Counted from the first letter of the stretch, positions 23,998 through 33,027 are shown. The stretch is DNA of 64,000 bases from Gemmatimonadota bacterium (GCA_022822325.1 JAJEBW010000036.1:1-64000), one strand, 5' to 3'. A program made the numbers and translations. Notes: generated by a model from the letters alone, not told the origin.

Positions 23998-25920
23998 ATG
24001 GACACCCCGCGCTTCTGCCCACTCCTGATTCCGACCCTCCTGCTGACCGCCGTGGCCGCCTGCGCCGATCCCGGCCCGCAACCGGTTCACCTTGCGACCG
24101 CCTACCAGATGGGCCCGGTCGGATACCGCGATCCCGCCGGCGCGGTCTCGCCCGATGGCCGCTGGCTCGCGCACTCCCAGGGCCGCGAGGTGATCGCAAT
24201 TCGACTGGCCGATGGCGAGAGGCGGCGGCTCGGGGTTGCGCCCAGCCAGGTGAGGTATCTCGTGTGGCACCCTTCCGGCGAACAACTGCTGGTTCACGAA
24301 CGCTCCTTCGATCGTCGGCGCCAGGACTGGTTCCTCTACCATGTGGAAACCGGCGCCAAGGAGCCGCTCTGGGGTGGAGACCGCAGCATCCGGGAGGGCC
24401 TTCCGGCCTCGTCGGAGCTCCTGGAGCTCGCGTGGGCGCCCGACGGGCAGTGGTTGGCGGGGATCACGCGGGGCGCGGCGCGATCGCGGGTATGGCGAAT
24501 CATGGCCGCGGGGGATTCGGGTGCGGTCGTGGCGGAGGGAGACCGCCTGTCGCTGCCGGTGGTCGGGCCGGAGGGGGAGATCGCCTGCATCGAACGAACC
24601 GGCGGGGTGCAGTCGCTCCGACTTCCCTGCTCCAGCCCCCCGGTCGATTGGCTGGAGGGTCACCAGCCCTACGGACATGTCGCCTTCTCGCCCGACGGTC
24701 GACGCCTCCACTACGCCGCCCCGCGCACCGACGGCGCTCTGGAGCTCTGGACCCGGACGGTCGGAGGCGGACCCGCAACGCTCCTGGCCTCGGGCGCGCG
24801 CGACAGCTACGGCCCCGGCGTCACGCAAAGCGGCGCCGTCGTCTATCGCAGCCAGCGCTACGAGGTCTTCCTTTCGCGAATTCCGGCCGGGGGCGGAGAG
24901 CCGCGCCAGGTCACCGCTTTTCAATCCGAAACCCCCACCTGGAATCCGGCCGGAACCAGCCTCTCCTTCACCTTCGGCGGCTGGCGGCTGGCGACCGACG
25001 ATGTGAACTACCCCGACATCGATCAGCACATCGGGATCGTCCACCTGGACCGTGGATCGCTTCCCAAGAGCGCCCCCGACCGCGTGGTTCGCCAGTCATG
25101 GTCCGAGGATCAGGGGATGCACTGGTCGCCCAACGGACGCTGGATCGCCTACCACAGCCACCTTGAGGGCACCGACGACATCTTCCTCATCCCCGAGAGC
25201 GGGTCGCCGAGCGGAACCGACCGCCAGCCCGGATCCGACCCCAACCCCTTGCCCGGATCCGCCTCCGGGACTGCCTCCAATCCCCGGTCCGGATCCGACC
25301 CCCGGCCCGGCTCCAATCCCGAAGGCGCCTCCGCCCCTGGAGACCAACCCTTCCCCCGCATGATTTCGCGCGACGGACACGAGACCGGATGGCCGCGCTG
25401 GTCGCTGGACGGACGCTGGATCGCCTTCCCCAGCTACACGCGCGCCCCCGACGGGGCTCGCACCAGCCGACTCTACATCGTTCCGGTCGATCAGGAGACG
25501 GGACGGACGGGACCGCAGCTCGAGGTGGCGCTGAACAACTTTCCCCACGACGCGCTGCAGGCCGAGTGGACCGCGGATTCGGAGGCGCTGGTCTTCGAGG
25601 CGGCGGAGGGAGCGGGGCGCAAGGCGCTCTACCGGGTTGCGCGAGAGGGCGGCGAGCCGGTCCGGATTCATGCGTGGGAATCCGACCAGGTGCATTCGGG
25701 AATTGCGGTTTCGCCGGATGGGCAGTGGGCGGTCTACATCGGGCCCGGCCGGGAGGGCTTCTTTCAGCTCCACCGCGTACCCCTGACGGGGGAAGGCGCG
25801 GCCGAGCAGTTGACCTTCGATCGCTCGCAGAAGACGCAACCGGCCTGGGATCCCACCGGGGAATGGATCGCCTACACGGTCTTCCGCTACGAGGCCCGCT
25901 TCATGCAAATCGAGGGTTGA
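23998..25920 (+). CDS. TolB-like beta-propeller lipoprotein with Ser/Pro/Gly-rich linker
   Basis: A 640-residue protein from ATG 23998. Signal peptide residues 5-21 end at the lipobox VAAC, making it a probable lipoprotein. The mature part consists of repeated PD40/WD40-like blades: AVSPDGRWLAHS, LVWHPSGEQLLVHE, LAWAPDGQWLAGI, VAFSPDGRRLHYA, HWSPNGRWIAYHS, RWSLDGRWIAFPS, AVSPDGQWAVYIG, AWDPTGEWIAYTV. There is no peptidase domain after the propeller. Between two blades sits a repetitive Ser/Pro/Gly/Asp linker (25195-25345) whose DNA repeats GGATCCGACCCC. It would bind proteins or surface polymers in the periplasm or on the cell surface; the partner is unknown. Confidence 0.82.
   Translation: MDTPRFCPLLIPTLLLTAVAACADPGPQPVHLATAYQMGPVGYRDPAGAVSPDGRWLAHSQGREVIAIRLADGERRRLGVAPSQVRYLVWHPSGEQLLVHERSFDRRRQDWFLYHVETGAKEPLWGGDRSIREGLPASSELLELAWAPDGQWLAGITRGAARSRVWRIMAAGDSGAVVAEGDRLSLPVVGPEGEIACIERTGGVQSLRLPCSSPPVDWLEGHQPYGHVAFSPDGRRLHYAAPRTDGALELWTRTVGGGPATLLASGARDSYGPGVTQSGAVVYRSQRYEVFLSRIPAGGGEPRQVTAFQSETPTWNPAGTSLSFTFGGWRLATDDVNYPDIDQHIGIVHLDRGSLPKSAPDRVVRQSWSEDQGMHWSPNGRWIAYHSHLEGTDDIFLIPESGSPSGTDRQPGSDPNPLPGSASGTASNPRSGSDPRPGSNPEGASAPGDQPFPRMISRDGHETGWPRWSLDGRWIAFPSYTRAPDGARTSRLYIVPVDQETGRTGPQLEVALNNFPHDALQAEWTADSEALVFEAAEGAGRKALYRVAREGGEPVRIHAWESDQVHSGIAVSPDGQWAVYIGPGREGFFQLHRVPLTGEGAAEQLTFDRSQKTQPAWDPTGEWIAYTVFRYEARFMQIEG
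25195..25345 (+). repeat. repetitive linker DNA inside the propeller gene
   Basis: Short repeats built on CGGATCC and GGATCCGACCCC encode a Ser/Pro/Gly/Asp-rich disordered linker between blades. Length may vary between strains by slippage or recombination. Confidence 0.6.
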
Positions 25921-26134
25921 ACGAGGTGGGGCGGGAGCGAGCGCGGAGAGCGGGAATCGTGGGGGTGAAAACAGGCCGACGACCGCTTCCCGGCTCCGTT
26001 GGCCGGCGCCGCCGGTGGCGGCAAGGGGTCCGGTGCGCCTGCGCTAGCGCACCCGGTTGGCGGCAAATCGTCTGGGCACGGCGATCGCGCGGGCCTGTTT
26101 CGGTTCGGCGAGCGGTGGGCGCACGGAATGCGCG

Positions 26135-26359
26135 CTACCCACGCGGATCCCGCCGGAAGGTTCCGGTCACCTCCACATGCACCGGAAACGCCCCCACCCG
26201 GCGCGGCACGGCGGCGCGCAACCGGGAATCGTCGCGCTCCAGATAGACCTTGATGCACGGTTTGCCCCGGTGGAGCCCCTGCGCGGTGCCCGCAACGCCG
26301 GGCAGGCCCATCACTTGGCGGGTCACCTCTCGCTGCGCGCGGCCGATCTCGTCGCTCAC
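26135..26359 (-). CDS. free-standing copy of the protease N-terminal domain
   Basis: A 74-residue protein read from GTG 26359. Its core, MGLPGVAGTAQGLHRGKPCI followed by KVYLERDD and VPRRVGAFPVHVEVTGTFR, parallels residues ~97-146 of the neighbouring protease (RPGVAGTAVALGPDG, LKVMLTHAG, LPARFDGHAVLGEVTGPFR). So it is a stand-alone version of the domain that precedes the trypsin-like catalytic domain. The GTG start is the first codon after a 53-bp hairpin repeat unit that separates it from the protease gene on the same strand. A role as inhibitor, chaperone or decoy for the protease is possible; nothing proves it. Confidence 0.6.
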   Translation of the reverse strand: MSDEIGRAQREVTRQVMGLPGVAGTAQGLHRGKPCIKVYLERDDSRLRAAVPRRVGAFPVHVEVTGTFRRDPRG

Positions 26360-26487
26360 GGGGTGTTTTGGGCGTGTGTCTGTGTGGGCACAGACCCCGC
26401 CGGATCATGTGCTGCGCGCGCCGGGCTACGGCTCCACGGGGTGTTTTGGGTGTGCGTCTGTGTGAGCACAGACCCCGCCGGATCATG
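26357..26487 (-). repeat. two 53-bp intercistronic repeats, each with a perfect 7-bp hairpin
   Basis: Copies at 26357-26409 and 26435-26487 match at 50 of 53 positions. Each contains GTCTGTG-TGnG-CACAGAC, a perfect stem with a 4-base loop. The three differences avoid the stem: one is in the loop, the others just outside. They lie between the protease and its free-standing domain gene, on a shared transcript. Confidence 0.85.
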
Positions 26488-26520
26488 CGTGGCGCGGCGG
26501 TTCGGGGCATCGCTCACCGG

Positions 26521-27771
26521 TCATTCGCTCCCGTCGATGCGGACGCCGAAGCGGTCCAGGACCAGCCCGATCGGATTCGCGAGGGTCGAGGTCGGGCTGC
26601 CCGCGAAGAGGAGCCCCACCGGCCGGCGGTCGTTTCCGCCCATCCCGTCGGAGACAACCAGCGAACCGGAGTCGCCCGGGCCGGAGAAGTCGCCCCCGCC
26701 CACCACGATCTGCCCGGAGAACCGTGCGGTGCCGTCGCCGAAACCGACGTTGATGGTGGCGTTGATGCCGGTGATGCGCGCCTTCGTGTGGCCGGTGGTG
26801 CGCCCGTACTTCTGCACCGCCAGACCCAGCCGGGCCTCCATCGGGTCGCTGCGCGGGGTGCCGTAGCCATTGCCGGGGGTCGCCTTGCCGAGATCGCCGA
26901 CTGTGGTGGATGCGATGGCCGCGTCGATCCGGTTGGCCGGGCAGATGGGGAAGGGCTGGCAGAAGCGGATGGGCTCGAAATCGTGCAGGACGCCGATCGC
27001 GTCGGCCGGGTGGGCGCCGCCATCGACCCTTCCCGGTTGCAGGATCGGATCGCCCACATCGGCCTGGTTGCGGTTCGCGAAGACGTGGTTGTTGCTGAGC
27101 GCGAAGACCCCGTCGTCGGTGGCGACCCGCGCGCCGATCGTCCCGGCCGTGACATCCACCTGGCCGGTCGAGACGCCGATCGGGACCGGACGGGGGAAGG
27201 AGCGGCGGGGATCGTCGGTGTTGGCGGCCGCGCCGGGAGGCGCGCCGGACCCGGCTGGAGACGCGACGGCTGCCCCGGGAGCAGCGCCGGACCGGGTTGA
27301 AGACGCCTCCGAGGCCGAAGCCGAGTAGGCCCGGAAGGGACCGGTGACCTCGCCCAGCACCGCATGGCCATCGAAGCGGGCCGGAAGCGCCGCTGCGCCC
27401 GCGTGGGTGAGCATGACCTTGAGGACGAGGCGGCCGTCCGGGCCCAGCGCCACCGCCGTTCCCGCCACGCCGGGGCGGTCGATGAGATTCTGGTTGAGGA
27501 GGTTCTGCGCCGAAAAGGCGGCCGCGAAGTCGTGTTGGCGGGGGGAGGGGAGGAGGGGGGCGAAGCGCCAGCCGCCGCCGAAGAGGCCGCCGTGGTCGCC
27601 AATCATCCCGAAGGCCACGGCGTCCAGCGCGAGGGCCAGGAGGAGGGCGGCGAGGGGGAGGCCGCGCGGGAAGCGGAATCGCGCACCGGGCCAAACTCGT
27701 TGCCATGCCAGGCGGACGCGGCCGAACCGGGAAGGGGCGCCGCCGCGCTCGAGGCTCTTTCCTTTGCTCAT
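26521..27771 (-). CDS. trypsin-like (Nal1-type) serine protease with N-terminal membrane anchor
   Basis: A 416-residue protein. Residues ~38-58 are hydrophobic and anchor or export the protein. Residues ~97-146 form the small accessory domain (PGVAGTAVALG...VTGPFRAY); ~150-190 is a low-complexity Ala/Gly/Ser/Pro linker. The catalytic domain shows His229 in ALSNNHVFA, Asp283 in NRIDAAIA and Ser368 in GPGDSGSLVV, giving a complete triad with an oxyanion glycine. This is the Nal1-like trypsin-fold group found in many bacteria beside the same accessory domain. It would cleave proteins outside the cytoplasm. It starts 4 bases after the CoA-transferase stop, so the genes may share a transcript, and is followed by the hairpin repeats and the free-standing domain gene. 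Confidence 0.85.
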   Translation of the reverse strand: MSKGKSLERGGAPSRFGRVRLAWQRVWPGARFRFPRGLPLAALLLALALDAVAFGMIGDHGGLFGGGWRFAPLLPSPRQHDFAAAFSAQNLLNQNLIDRPGVAGTAVALGPDGRLVLKVMLTHAGAAALPARFDGHAVLGEVTGPFRAYSASASEASSTRSGAAPGAAVASPAGSGAPPGAAANTDDPRRSFPRPVPIGVSTGQVDVTAGTIGARVATDDGVFALSNNHVFANRNQADVGDPILQPGRVDGGAHPADAIGVLHDFEPIRFCQPFPICPANRIDAAIASTTVGDLGKATPGNGYGTPRSDPMEARLGLAVQKYGRTTGHTKARITGINATINVGFGDGTARFSGQIVVGGGDFSGPGDSGSLVVSDGMGGNDRRPVGLLFAGSPTSTLANPIGLVLDRFGVRIDGSE

Positions 27772-27774
27772 GGA

Positions 27775-29052
27775 TCACTCCGACTCGGGGGCTGACGGTT
27801 CCTCGGAGAGCTGCGGCTCCTCCGGAAACAACTCCAACTGATGCTCGCCGACCGACGGGGGAAAACGGCGCAACTCCGCGCGGCGCCCGTCCCAGCGCAC
27901 CGGCATCGGGATATCGACGTAGTCGCCAAGGTAGGGGTGCAGGCGACGCCGCACCATGCCGGTAGCCCTGGTCTGGGGATCGGCGACCGCCGCGGCCACG
28001 CTGTGGATGGGGGCCGCCGGCACCTTGTGGTCCGCCAGCAACCGGAGAAGCGCAGCCGCGGCGTGGCTTCGAGTCCTCCGCGCCAGAACTCCCGCCAGCG
28101 CCTCGTTGTTCGCCACCCGGCTCGCATTGTCCGCATAATCCGGATCCTCCGCCAGCTCCTTCAGCCCCAGCGCCCCACACAGCCTCCGAAAGATCGCGTC
28201 GTTGCCCGCGGCGATCATCACCTCTCCGTCGCTGCACGGAAAGGCCTGGTACGGGGCGATCATCGCGATCGACGTTCCCATCGGGGCGCTCTCCCTTCCC
28301 GTCGCCAGGTAGCCGGTGATGTGGTACGACATCCAGGCAAGCGATGTGTCCAGGAGCGACGCCGTCACATGGCAGCCCTTGCCGGTGCGCGTCCGTTCGG
28401 CCAGCGCTCCCAGAATCGCGATCGCGGCCCACATTCCCGTACCCAGATCCACGATCGAGGTGCCCACTCGAACCGGCTTCCCGCCCCGTTCGCCCGTCAC
28501 CGCCATGAGCCCCGAGCGGGCCTGCATCAGAGGATCGTACCCGGGATCGTTGCGCAGCGGTCCTTCGCTTCCGTAGGCGAGCACCGAGAGGTAGATGACC
28601 GCGGGATTGGCGGCGCGCACGGCCTCCCAACCAATTCCGAAGCGATCGGCGACGCCCGGACGAAAGGCCTGCACGACGATGTCGCTTCGTTCGGCGAGCG
28701 CAAAGGCCGCTTCCCGGCCCTCCGCGGTCTTCAGATCGAGCACGACGCCGCGCTTGTTGCGGTTGACCGCGTGGAAGAGGCAGCCATCCCCGTCCATGTG
28801 GGCGCTCTCCCCGTCCGCGCGCGTACCTTCCCCATCCACGCGCCGGTCGTCCCCACCGATGAAGGGCGGCCCCCAACGCCGCGCCGGATCGCCCCCCGGC
28901 GGCTCGACCTTCACAACATCGGCCCCCAGATCGGCCAGAATCTGCGTGGCGCAGGGCCCGGCCAGATTCTGCGAAAAGTCGGCAACCCGAAGGCCCGCGA
29001 GCGGGGCGATCGCGGCTTCGCCCTTGCCATCGTCAGAGGGAATGCGCTTCAA
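27775..29052 (-). CDS. class III CoA-transferase (CaiB/BaiF family)
   Basis: A 425-residue enzyme read from TTG 29052 with AGGA just upstream. The N-terminus LAGLRVADFSQNLAGPCATQ and ADLGADVVKVEPPGGD is typical; the catalytic Asp lies in SIVDLGTGMW; GYDPLMQARSGLMAVTG and the C-terminal VGEHQLELF complete the pattern. Such enzymes move CoA between carboxylic acids through a mixed-anhydride/thioester on the Asp. Substrate not predictable. A short insertion (VDGEGTRADGESAHMDGDG) after the N-terminal domain is repetitive at DNA level and unusual for the family. Longer upstream codons are non-family and low in GC, so were excluded. Confidence 0.87.
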   Translation of the reverse strand: MKRIPSDDGKGEAAIAPLAGLRVADFSQNLAGPCATQILADLGADVVKVEPPGGDPARRWGPPFIGGDDRRVDGEGTRADGESAHMDGDGCLFHAVNRNKRGVVLDLKTAEGREAAFALAERSDIVVQAFRPGVADRFGIGWEAVRAANPAVIYLSVLAYGSEGPLRNDPGYDPLMQARSGLMAVTGERGGKPVRVGTSIVDLGTGMWAAIAILGALAERTRTGKGCHVTASLLDTSLAWMSYHITGYLATGRESAPMGTSIAMIAPYQAFPCSDGEVMIAAGNDAIFRRLCGALGLKELAEDPDYADNASRVANNEALAGVLARRTRSHAAAALLRLLADHKVPAAPIHSVAAAVADPQTRATGMVRRRLHPYLGDYVDIPMPVRWDGRRAELRRFPPSVGEHQLELFPEEPQLSEEPSAPESE

Positions 29053-29134
29053 TTGATTCCTGACCGGCGGTCCCGGAGAGCGGTCCCGGAGGGATGCGCC
29101 GCTCGCGGGAAGCGACAATAACGGGAAGCGACAG

Positions 29135-29187
29135 AAATACTGGAGATCCCAAAAACACGGATATCCCGAAAATACGGAGATCCGAAA
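29135..29187 (+). repeat. three imperfect 17-18-bp AT-rich tandem units
   Basis: Units related to AAATACGGAGATCCCGA at 29135, 29152 and 29170. They form the low-GC leader of the metallopeptidase gene and lie in the divergent gap with the CoA-transferase gene. Confidence 0.65.
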
Positions 29188-29193
29188 CAAAGA

Positions 29194-29228
29194 GAATGAA
29201 AATGCAAGATGGAATGAAAATGCAAGAT
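29194..29228 (+). repeat. 17-bp direct repeat over the start codon
   Basis: GAATGAAAATGCAAGAT occurs at 29194 and 29212 (18-bp period), giving two alternative starts, ATG 29196 and ATG 29214, each followed by KMQD. Confidence 0.8.
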
Positions 29229-30146
29229 ACAGAGACGATCCGCATTCCCAACACCGCGACCTGGTCGCCGGTTGCGCTGACCGATGTGATCTTCGCGGCC
29301 CCGCTGGCTTCGCGCATCCTCCTGGGCGCCACCCTGCCGGGGCGGATCCTGCAGGCGGCCGCGGCGGGAGCCTATGCGGGAGCCGCGCTGGGAGACTGGA
29401 TGAGTCGGCGGGGAGTGCGCCGGATCGATTTCCTCGCAACCTACGGAGCCGACGTCAAGCACCTGGAGGAGATGCCCGAATCGCTCCGCCGGGAGGAGAT
29501 CGATCGCTACGCTCGTGAACTCATGGCGATCCACGAGCCCGAGACCCGCAAGCGCGCCGTCCTTGCCTCGGTCGTGAACGAGAGGCTGACGAGCTATATC
29601 GCCCGGATCACCGGCCAGCGCGTGGAGACCAGCAGCTCCGTGCGCGAAATCACCCTGTCGCGCTTCCTCCTCCCCTTCGCCGTCGGCAGTTGCGACATCC
29701 TTTCGGGGGACGTTGCGGTCTTTCGCAGCACCGGGGTCTTCGAGGCGCACATCATCTGTCACGAGTTCTGCCACCGGAAGGGCTACCTGAAGGAGCTCGA
29801 GGCGCAGGCCCTCTCCTACCTGGCGCTCTCGCAGTCGCGCGATCCACGACTCCGCCAGGCCGCGCTCGCCGAACGGGTTTACCGGAATCTTCGCGTTCTG
29901 GACGGCGACGATCCGGAGCGGTACGAAGAGCTCCTCGCGCAGACGCCGATCTCGGGGTCGGTGCTGGATGACTTTCGCCGGTTGCGGCCTGCGGGCCGTC
30001 GCAATGGGGCGATCTCCGGCGCCATGCGGGATCTCTACGACGCGCGCATGAAGATGACGGGGCAGAATGGGCTGTCGGACTATGACCGGGGCTTCACCAA
30101 CTTTCTCTACACGCGCGAGCGGGCGATGGCCGCATCCGCTACATGA
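29196..30146 (+). CDS. membrane zinc metallopeptidase-like protein (DUF3810-related)
   Basis: A 316-residue protein. The N-terminal ~60 residues contain hydrophobic stretches (LTDVIFAAPLASRILLG, ILQAAAAGAYAGAALG) probably spanning the membrane. The motif HIICHEFCHRKGYLKELEAQ carries HEFCH, a zinc-binding HExxH, with Glu further on, as seen in DUF3810-like peptidases. The active site is adjacent to a helix-rich C-terminal region ending in DRGFTNFLYTRER. Function unknown; a membrane-associated zinc peptidase is the best guess. The N-terminus is ambiguous because the first six codons are duplicated (ATG 29196 or 29214), and there the base composition is strikingly AT-rich against the gene's own GC-rich body. 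It converges on the barrel protein with an 8-base overlap. Confidence 0.68.
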   Translation: MKMQDGMKMQDTETIRIPNTATWSPVALTDVIFAAPLASRILLGATLPGRILQAAAAGAYAGAALGDWMSRRGVRRIDFLATYGADVKHLEEMPESLRREEIDRYARELMAIHEPETRKRAVLASVVNERLTSYIARITGQRVETSSSVREITLSRFLLPFAVGSCDILSGDVAVFRSTGVFEAHIICHEFCHRKGYLKELEAQALSYLALSQSRDPRLRQAALAERVYRNLRVLDGDDPERYEELLAQTPISGSVLDDFRRLRPAGRRNGAISGAMRDLYDARMKMTGQNGLSDYDRGFTNFLYTRERAMAASAT

Positions 30147-32196
30147 AGGGCCGAAGCCGGGGATCCATCGACAGGACGAGTTCGAAGGCGCCCTCAGGGA
30201 ATCCCCACAGGCCATCGACCCTGACGATGTTGTGCATGATCGCCAATCCCGCCCCGGCGTAGCCGCGAGCTCCTCCGGTCGAATCCACCCTCCATGCGGC
30301 GGCCAGCTCGCCGGGGGTTGAACCGACCGCACCGGCGCCCGCAACCAGACGGGCGGACAACCACCCCGGTACGATCGCGCGCCAGGCCTCGCCGCGGGCC
30401 AGCAGGAATTGCCGCCCGCCGTATGCGCGGAAGGGGTGGCCGGGAAGGGTGCCGCGTCCCCCCAGGAAGAAGTGGCATTGAAGGGGAAGCGCGCCCCCCG
30501 CGATCCCGGCGTCGAGCGAGAGGGTGACCGCGCTGGAGAAGTCGTCGCTGGACAGCGTGCCCGCGACCCGGGCCCCGATCTCGCCGTGCAACTCGCCCCC
30601 GAATCGCCCCACCGCCCCCCGCAACCCCACCTCGTGCTGCCACCGTCCGTCCCCCTCGCCCCGCCGCATCACCGCACCGGTCGCGCGCGCCAGCAATCCT
30701 TCCTCGACGGGACGCACCCAAGCGCCTGCGTCGGCGCCGGCAAAGGCCACCGGCGGTCCCGCGCGCGCCATCTCTTCCACCGCCACTCCGGCCCGCAGTC
30801 CCACGGCTTCGCCAATCGCGCGATCCAGTTCGATCCGCGCACCGGTCGCGAACCAGGGATCGGTGTGATCGCGGCCGCCCGCCAGCGTCGAGATCGTGTT
30901 CACCGCCCCGGATGCGCCGGGGAAGGGCCCCGCGTCGCGGAGGTCGCGCCGGAAGATCGTGGCTGTGACGGTCGTGGCATCGGTCCGGGTCCACCGCAAC
31001 CCCGCCCGCCCCGCCAGCGTTCGGTCGCCAGTGGCGAACCCGGCCAGCGCATCCAGTCGCACCCCCTCGCGAGGCGCAAAGGTCGCCCCCGCCCCAAAGC
31101 GAACCCCTTCGGCGCGGTTGGCCCTGAGCACCGACGAAAAGCGATCGACATGGATGCGCCACCTGGGCAGGCCGCTCACCAGTTGGGCCCGCGCCGTCCG
31201 CCGCGCCTCGGCCTCGATCTCGGCGAGACTGACCGGCGCCAGTCCCTCTTCCGCCATGCGATCCATCAGGCCGGTGCGGAAAACGGCGGAGTCCGCGTCG
31301 GAGTAGGCGCGCACGCGCACCGGCAAGCCATCGAAGAAATCCGGCTCCAAATCGGGGTCGAACTCGTAGCTCGCCACCTCCAGAGTGGCCCGAATCACCG
31401 TTCCCACCGGCAGGTCCAGCTCCGGCATCTCGCGCCGCACCTCCACCACCTGGCGGTACGGCAGCCAGAAGCGGTCCTCCCAGAGCGAATGCTCCAGCCG
31501 CACGGTGATCCGGTCGGTTCGCGGATCCACATAGGAGGCCGGGGTGAAGCCGAAGATCATTCGCACCAGCGCCCCGGTCGCGGCGTCCAGAAAGACGCTC
31601 CCCGATATTCCGGGCCGGTCGTCGCGGCGGGGACGGACCTCGACCTCGTAGACACGCAGCGGTTCCGGCAGGGTGGGGACGGTCAGCCGGATCGAGTCCA
31701 CCAACTGGAAACGGTAGCTCTCTTCGCCGTTGCTGCCGAGCGGATGCGGGGCGTCGCGCACATCGCGGCCCTCGCCGATCGTGATCCGGTCGCCGAAGCC
31801 GTTCTGAACGGCGGTGAGCCGGTCGATGTAGTAGCGAAAGTCGCGGACGGGGAGGAGTTCGCGCTTTCTCAGCCCGCGGATGATCTGGCGCCGCTGTCCG
31901 GCCGGGCTCTGGTAGAGATCGACCGCCACCTGGTCGACCCGCATGGGGATCGCCTGGCCGCCGTCGTCGCGGTCCAGGTAGAAGTAGATGTGGCCCTCGG
32001 CTCGGGCGCGATAGAAGGCGGCCGCACTGGCGGCGGGGGATTCGCGCAGCTCGCGGGCCAGGCGGACGAGCGAGAGCGCCGCCGCGTCGTCGCGGGTGGC
32101 GGCCTGGGCCCGGATCCCCTCCGCGCAACCGCAGAGGGTGGCCGCCAGAACCGCCCGGAGAAGGGCTGCGTGGAGTGGTGGCCGGGAGGGGGTCAG
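30139..32196 (-). CDS. outer-membrane beta-barrel protein (DUF5686-like architecture)
   Basis: About 685 residues. The first part after a signal-like segment ([18 protein letters not shown]) holds [19 protein letters not shown] and [34 protein letters not shown] residues; the C-terminal ~350 residues alternate strands typical of a barrel ([39 protein letters not shown]) and end in [15 protein letters not shown]. The architecture resembles DUF5686/DUF2490-type outer-membrane proteins. No ATG/GTG/TTG is available near the signal; CTG 32196, overlapping the rpmB stop as CTGA, is the likely start, otherwise translation would begin well inside. Function unknown. Confidence 0.62.
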   Translation of the reverse strand: MTPSRPPLHAALLRAVLAATLCGCAEGIRAQAATRDDAAALSLVRLARELRESPAASAAAFYRARAEGHIYFYLDRDDGGQAIPMRVDQVAVDLYQSPAGQRRQIIRGLRKRELLPVRDFRYYIDRLTAVQNGFGDRITIGEGRDVRDAPHPLGSNGEESYRFQLVDSIRLTVPTLPEPLRVYEVEVRPRRDDRPGISGSVFLDAATGALVRMIFGFTPASYVDPRTDRITVRLEHSLWEDRFWLPYRQVVEVRREMPELDLPVGTVIRATLEVASYEFDPDLEPDFFDGLPVRVRAYSDADSAVFRTGLMDRMAEEGLAPVSLAEIEAEARRTARAQLVSGLPRWRIHVDRFSSVLRANRAEGVRFGAGATFAPREGVRLDALAGFATGDRTLAGRAGLRWTRTDATTVTATIFRRDLRDAGPFPGASGAVNTISTLAGGRDHTDPWFATGARIELDRAIGEAVGLRAGVAVEEMARAGPPVAFAGADAGAWVRPVEEGLLARATGAVMRRGEGDGRWQHEVGLRGAVGRFGGELHGEIGARVAGTLSSDDFSSAVTLSLDAGIAGGALPLQCHFFLGGRGTLPGHPFRAYGGRQFLLARGEAWRAIVPGWLSARLVAGAGAVGSTPGELAAAWRVDSTGGARGYAGAGLAIMHNIVRVDGLWGFPEGAFELVLSMDPRLRPFM

Positions 32197-32432
32197 GTGA
32201 CGTCGCGGAGCGTCATTCCGTTTTTTCGCAGAAACGGCACGAGCCCCACCTTGTCGATCGAGCGCAGCGCCGAGGTGGAGACCCGGATTCGCACCGATCT
32301 TCCGAGCTCCGGCACGAAGATCCGCTTCTTCTGAAGATTCGGCAGTTGCCGCTTCTTGGTCTTGTTGTGGGCGTGGGAAACGTTGTATCCGACCAGGGGT
32401 CGCTTTCCCGTCACCTCGCACTTCCGGGCCAT
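32193..32432 (-). CDS. rpmB: 50S ribosomal protein L28
   Basis: A 79-residue L28. [34 protein letters not shown] and [17 protein letters not shown] are characteristic. The cytoplasmic protein is part of the large subunit near the E site. There is only one cysteine, so the zinc-ribbon (C+) form is absent. It is 93 bases after rpmG on the same strand, the common order in bacteria, and its TGA overlaps the CTG start proposed for the barrel protein. Confidence 0.97.
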   Translation of the reverse strand: MARKCEVTGKRPLVGYNVSHAHNKTKKRQLPNLQKKRIFVPELGRSVRIRVSTSALRSIDKVGLVPFLRKNGMTLRDVT

Positions 32433-32525
32433 CGCATCGTCCTCCGTTCGCTATCTCGTCGCTCGCGCCAGGCGCGCCCTGTCCATCGACCCCGGCCTTC
32501 CCCAAAGATCCGGACCGCCGGGGGG

Positions 32526-32696
32526 CTACTTCTCCTCCCGAAAAAGGACATGGCGCCGCAGCACGGGATCGTAGCGCCGCAGTTCCAGCCGCTGCGGGTG
32601 GTTGCGCTTGTTCTTCGTCGTCGAAAAGCGGTAGGGGCTCTCGGTGCTCGACATCTTCACGATGATCCGGGGTCCCTTCCCCGACTTCCTCGCCAT
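32526..32696 (-). CDS. rpmG: 50S ribosomal protein L33, zinc-independent form
   Basis: A 56-residue L33 from ATG 32696 behind AAGGAGA. Segments [26 protein letters not shown] and [14 protein letters not shown] are typical. Neither of the CxxC pairs that bind zinc in C+ L33 is present, so this is the C- (zinc-independent) type. It heads the minus-strand pair rpmG-rpmB and lies divergent from rpmE2. Confidence 0.95.
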   Translation of the reverse strand: MARKSGKGPRIIVKMSSTESPYRFSTTKNKRNHPQRLELRRYDPVLRRHVLFREEK

Positions 32697-33027
32697 GCTG
32701 ATTCTCCTTGGCTGGTGCGTCCCCGCCCGCAATTCCTCCTGGGGCCCGCGACCGAATAAGATGCCGGATTTTCCGCCGGGCGACAAGGGCGATGTGCGAA
32801 GCGCGATCCGCCGGGTCTTCCGAGACCGAATCGCGGCCCATGCGGATTTCACCCCGGGCGATGCCGCCGCTTGACCGCCGTCCTCCGAATCCAATAGACT
32901 AGTTGCCCCTCGCGCGGCGCCCCAACCCGCTCGCCGACCCGCATGTTCGGTCCGGAGCTTCTTCGGTCCGGCGCCGCCGCACGACCGACGCATTCCCCAT
33001 CGGCCTCCACGAAATGGAAGACAGAGA
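32697..33027 (+). other. divergent ribosomal-protein promoter region with a possible microORF
   Basis: 331 bases between rpmG (minus) and rpmE2 (plus). No Zur-type palindrome was found. It contains a 37-codon frame (32761-32874), described separately. Otherwise the region looks non-coding and should hold both promoters. Confidence 0.5.
32761..32874 (+). CDS. possible 37-residue small protein
   Basis: ATG 32761 opens [20 protein letters not shown] and the frame closes at TGA 32874 with [12 protein letters not shown]. Codon choice is GC-rich at third positions like real genes nearby and the residues could form one helix, but there is no good ribosome site and no known family. It could also be a decayed end of a larger gene. 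Confidence 0.25.
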   Translation: MPDFPPGDKGDVRSAIRRVFRDRIAAHADFTPGDAAA

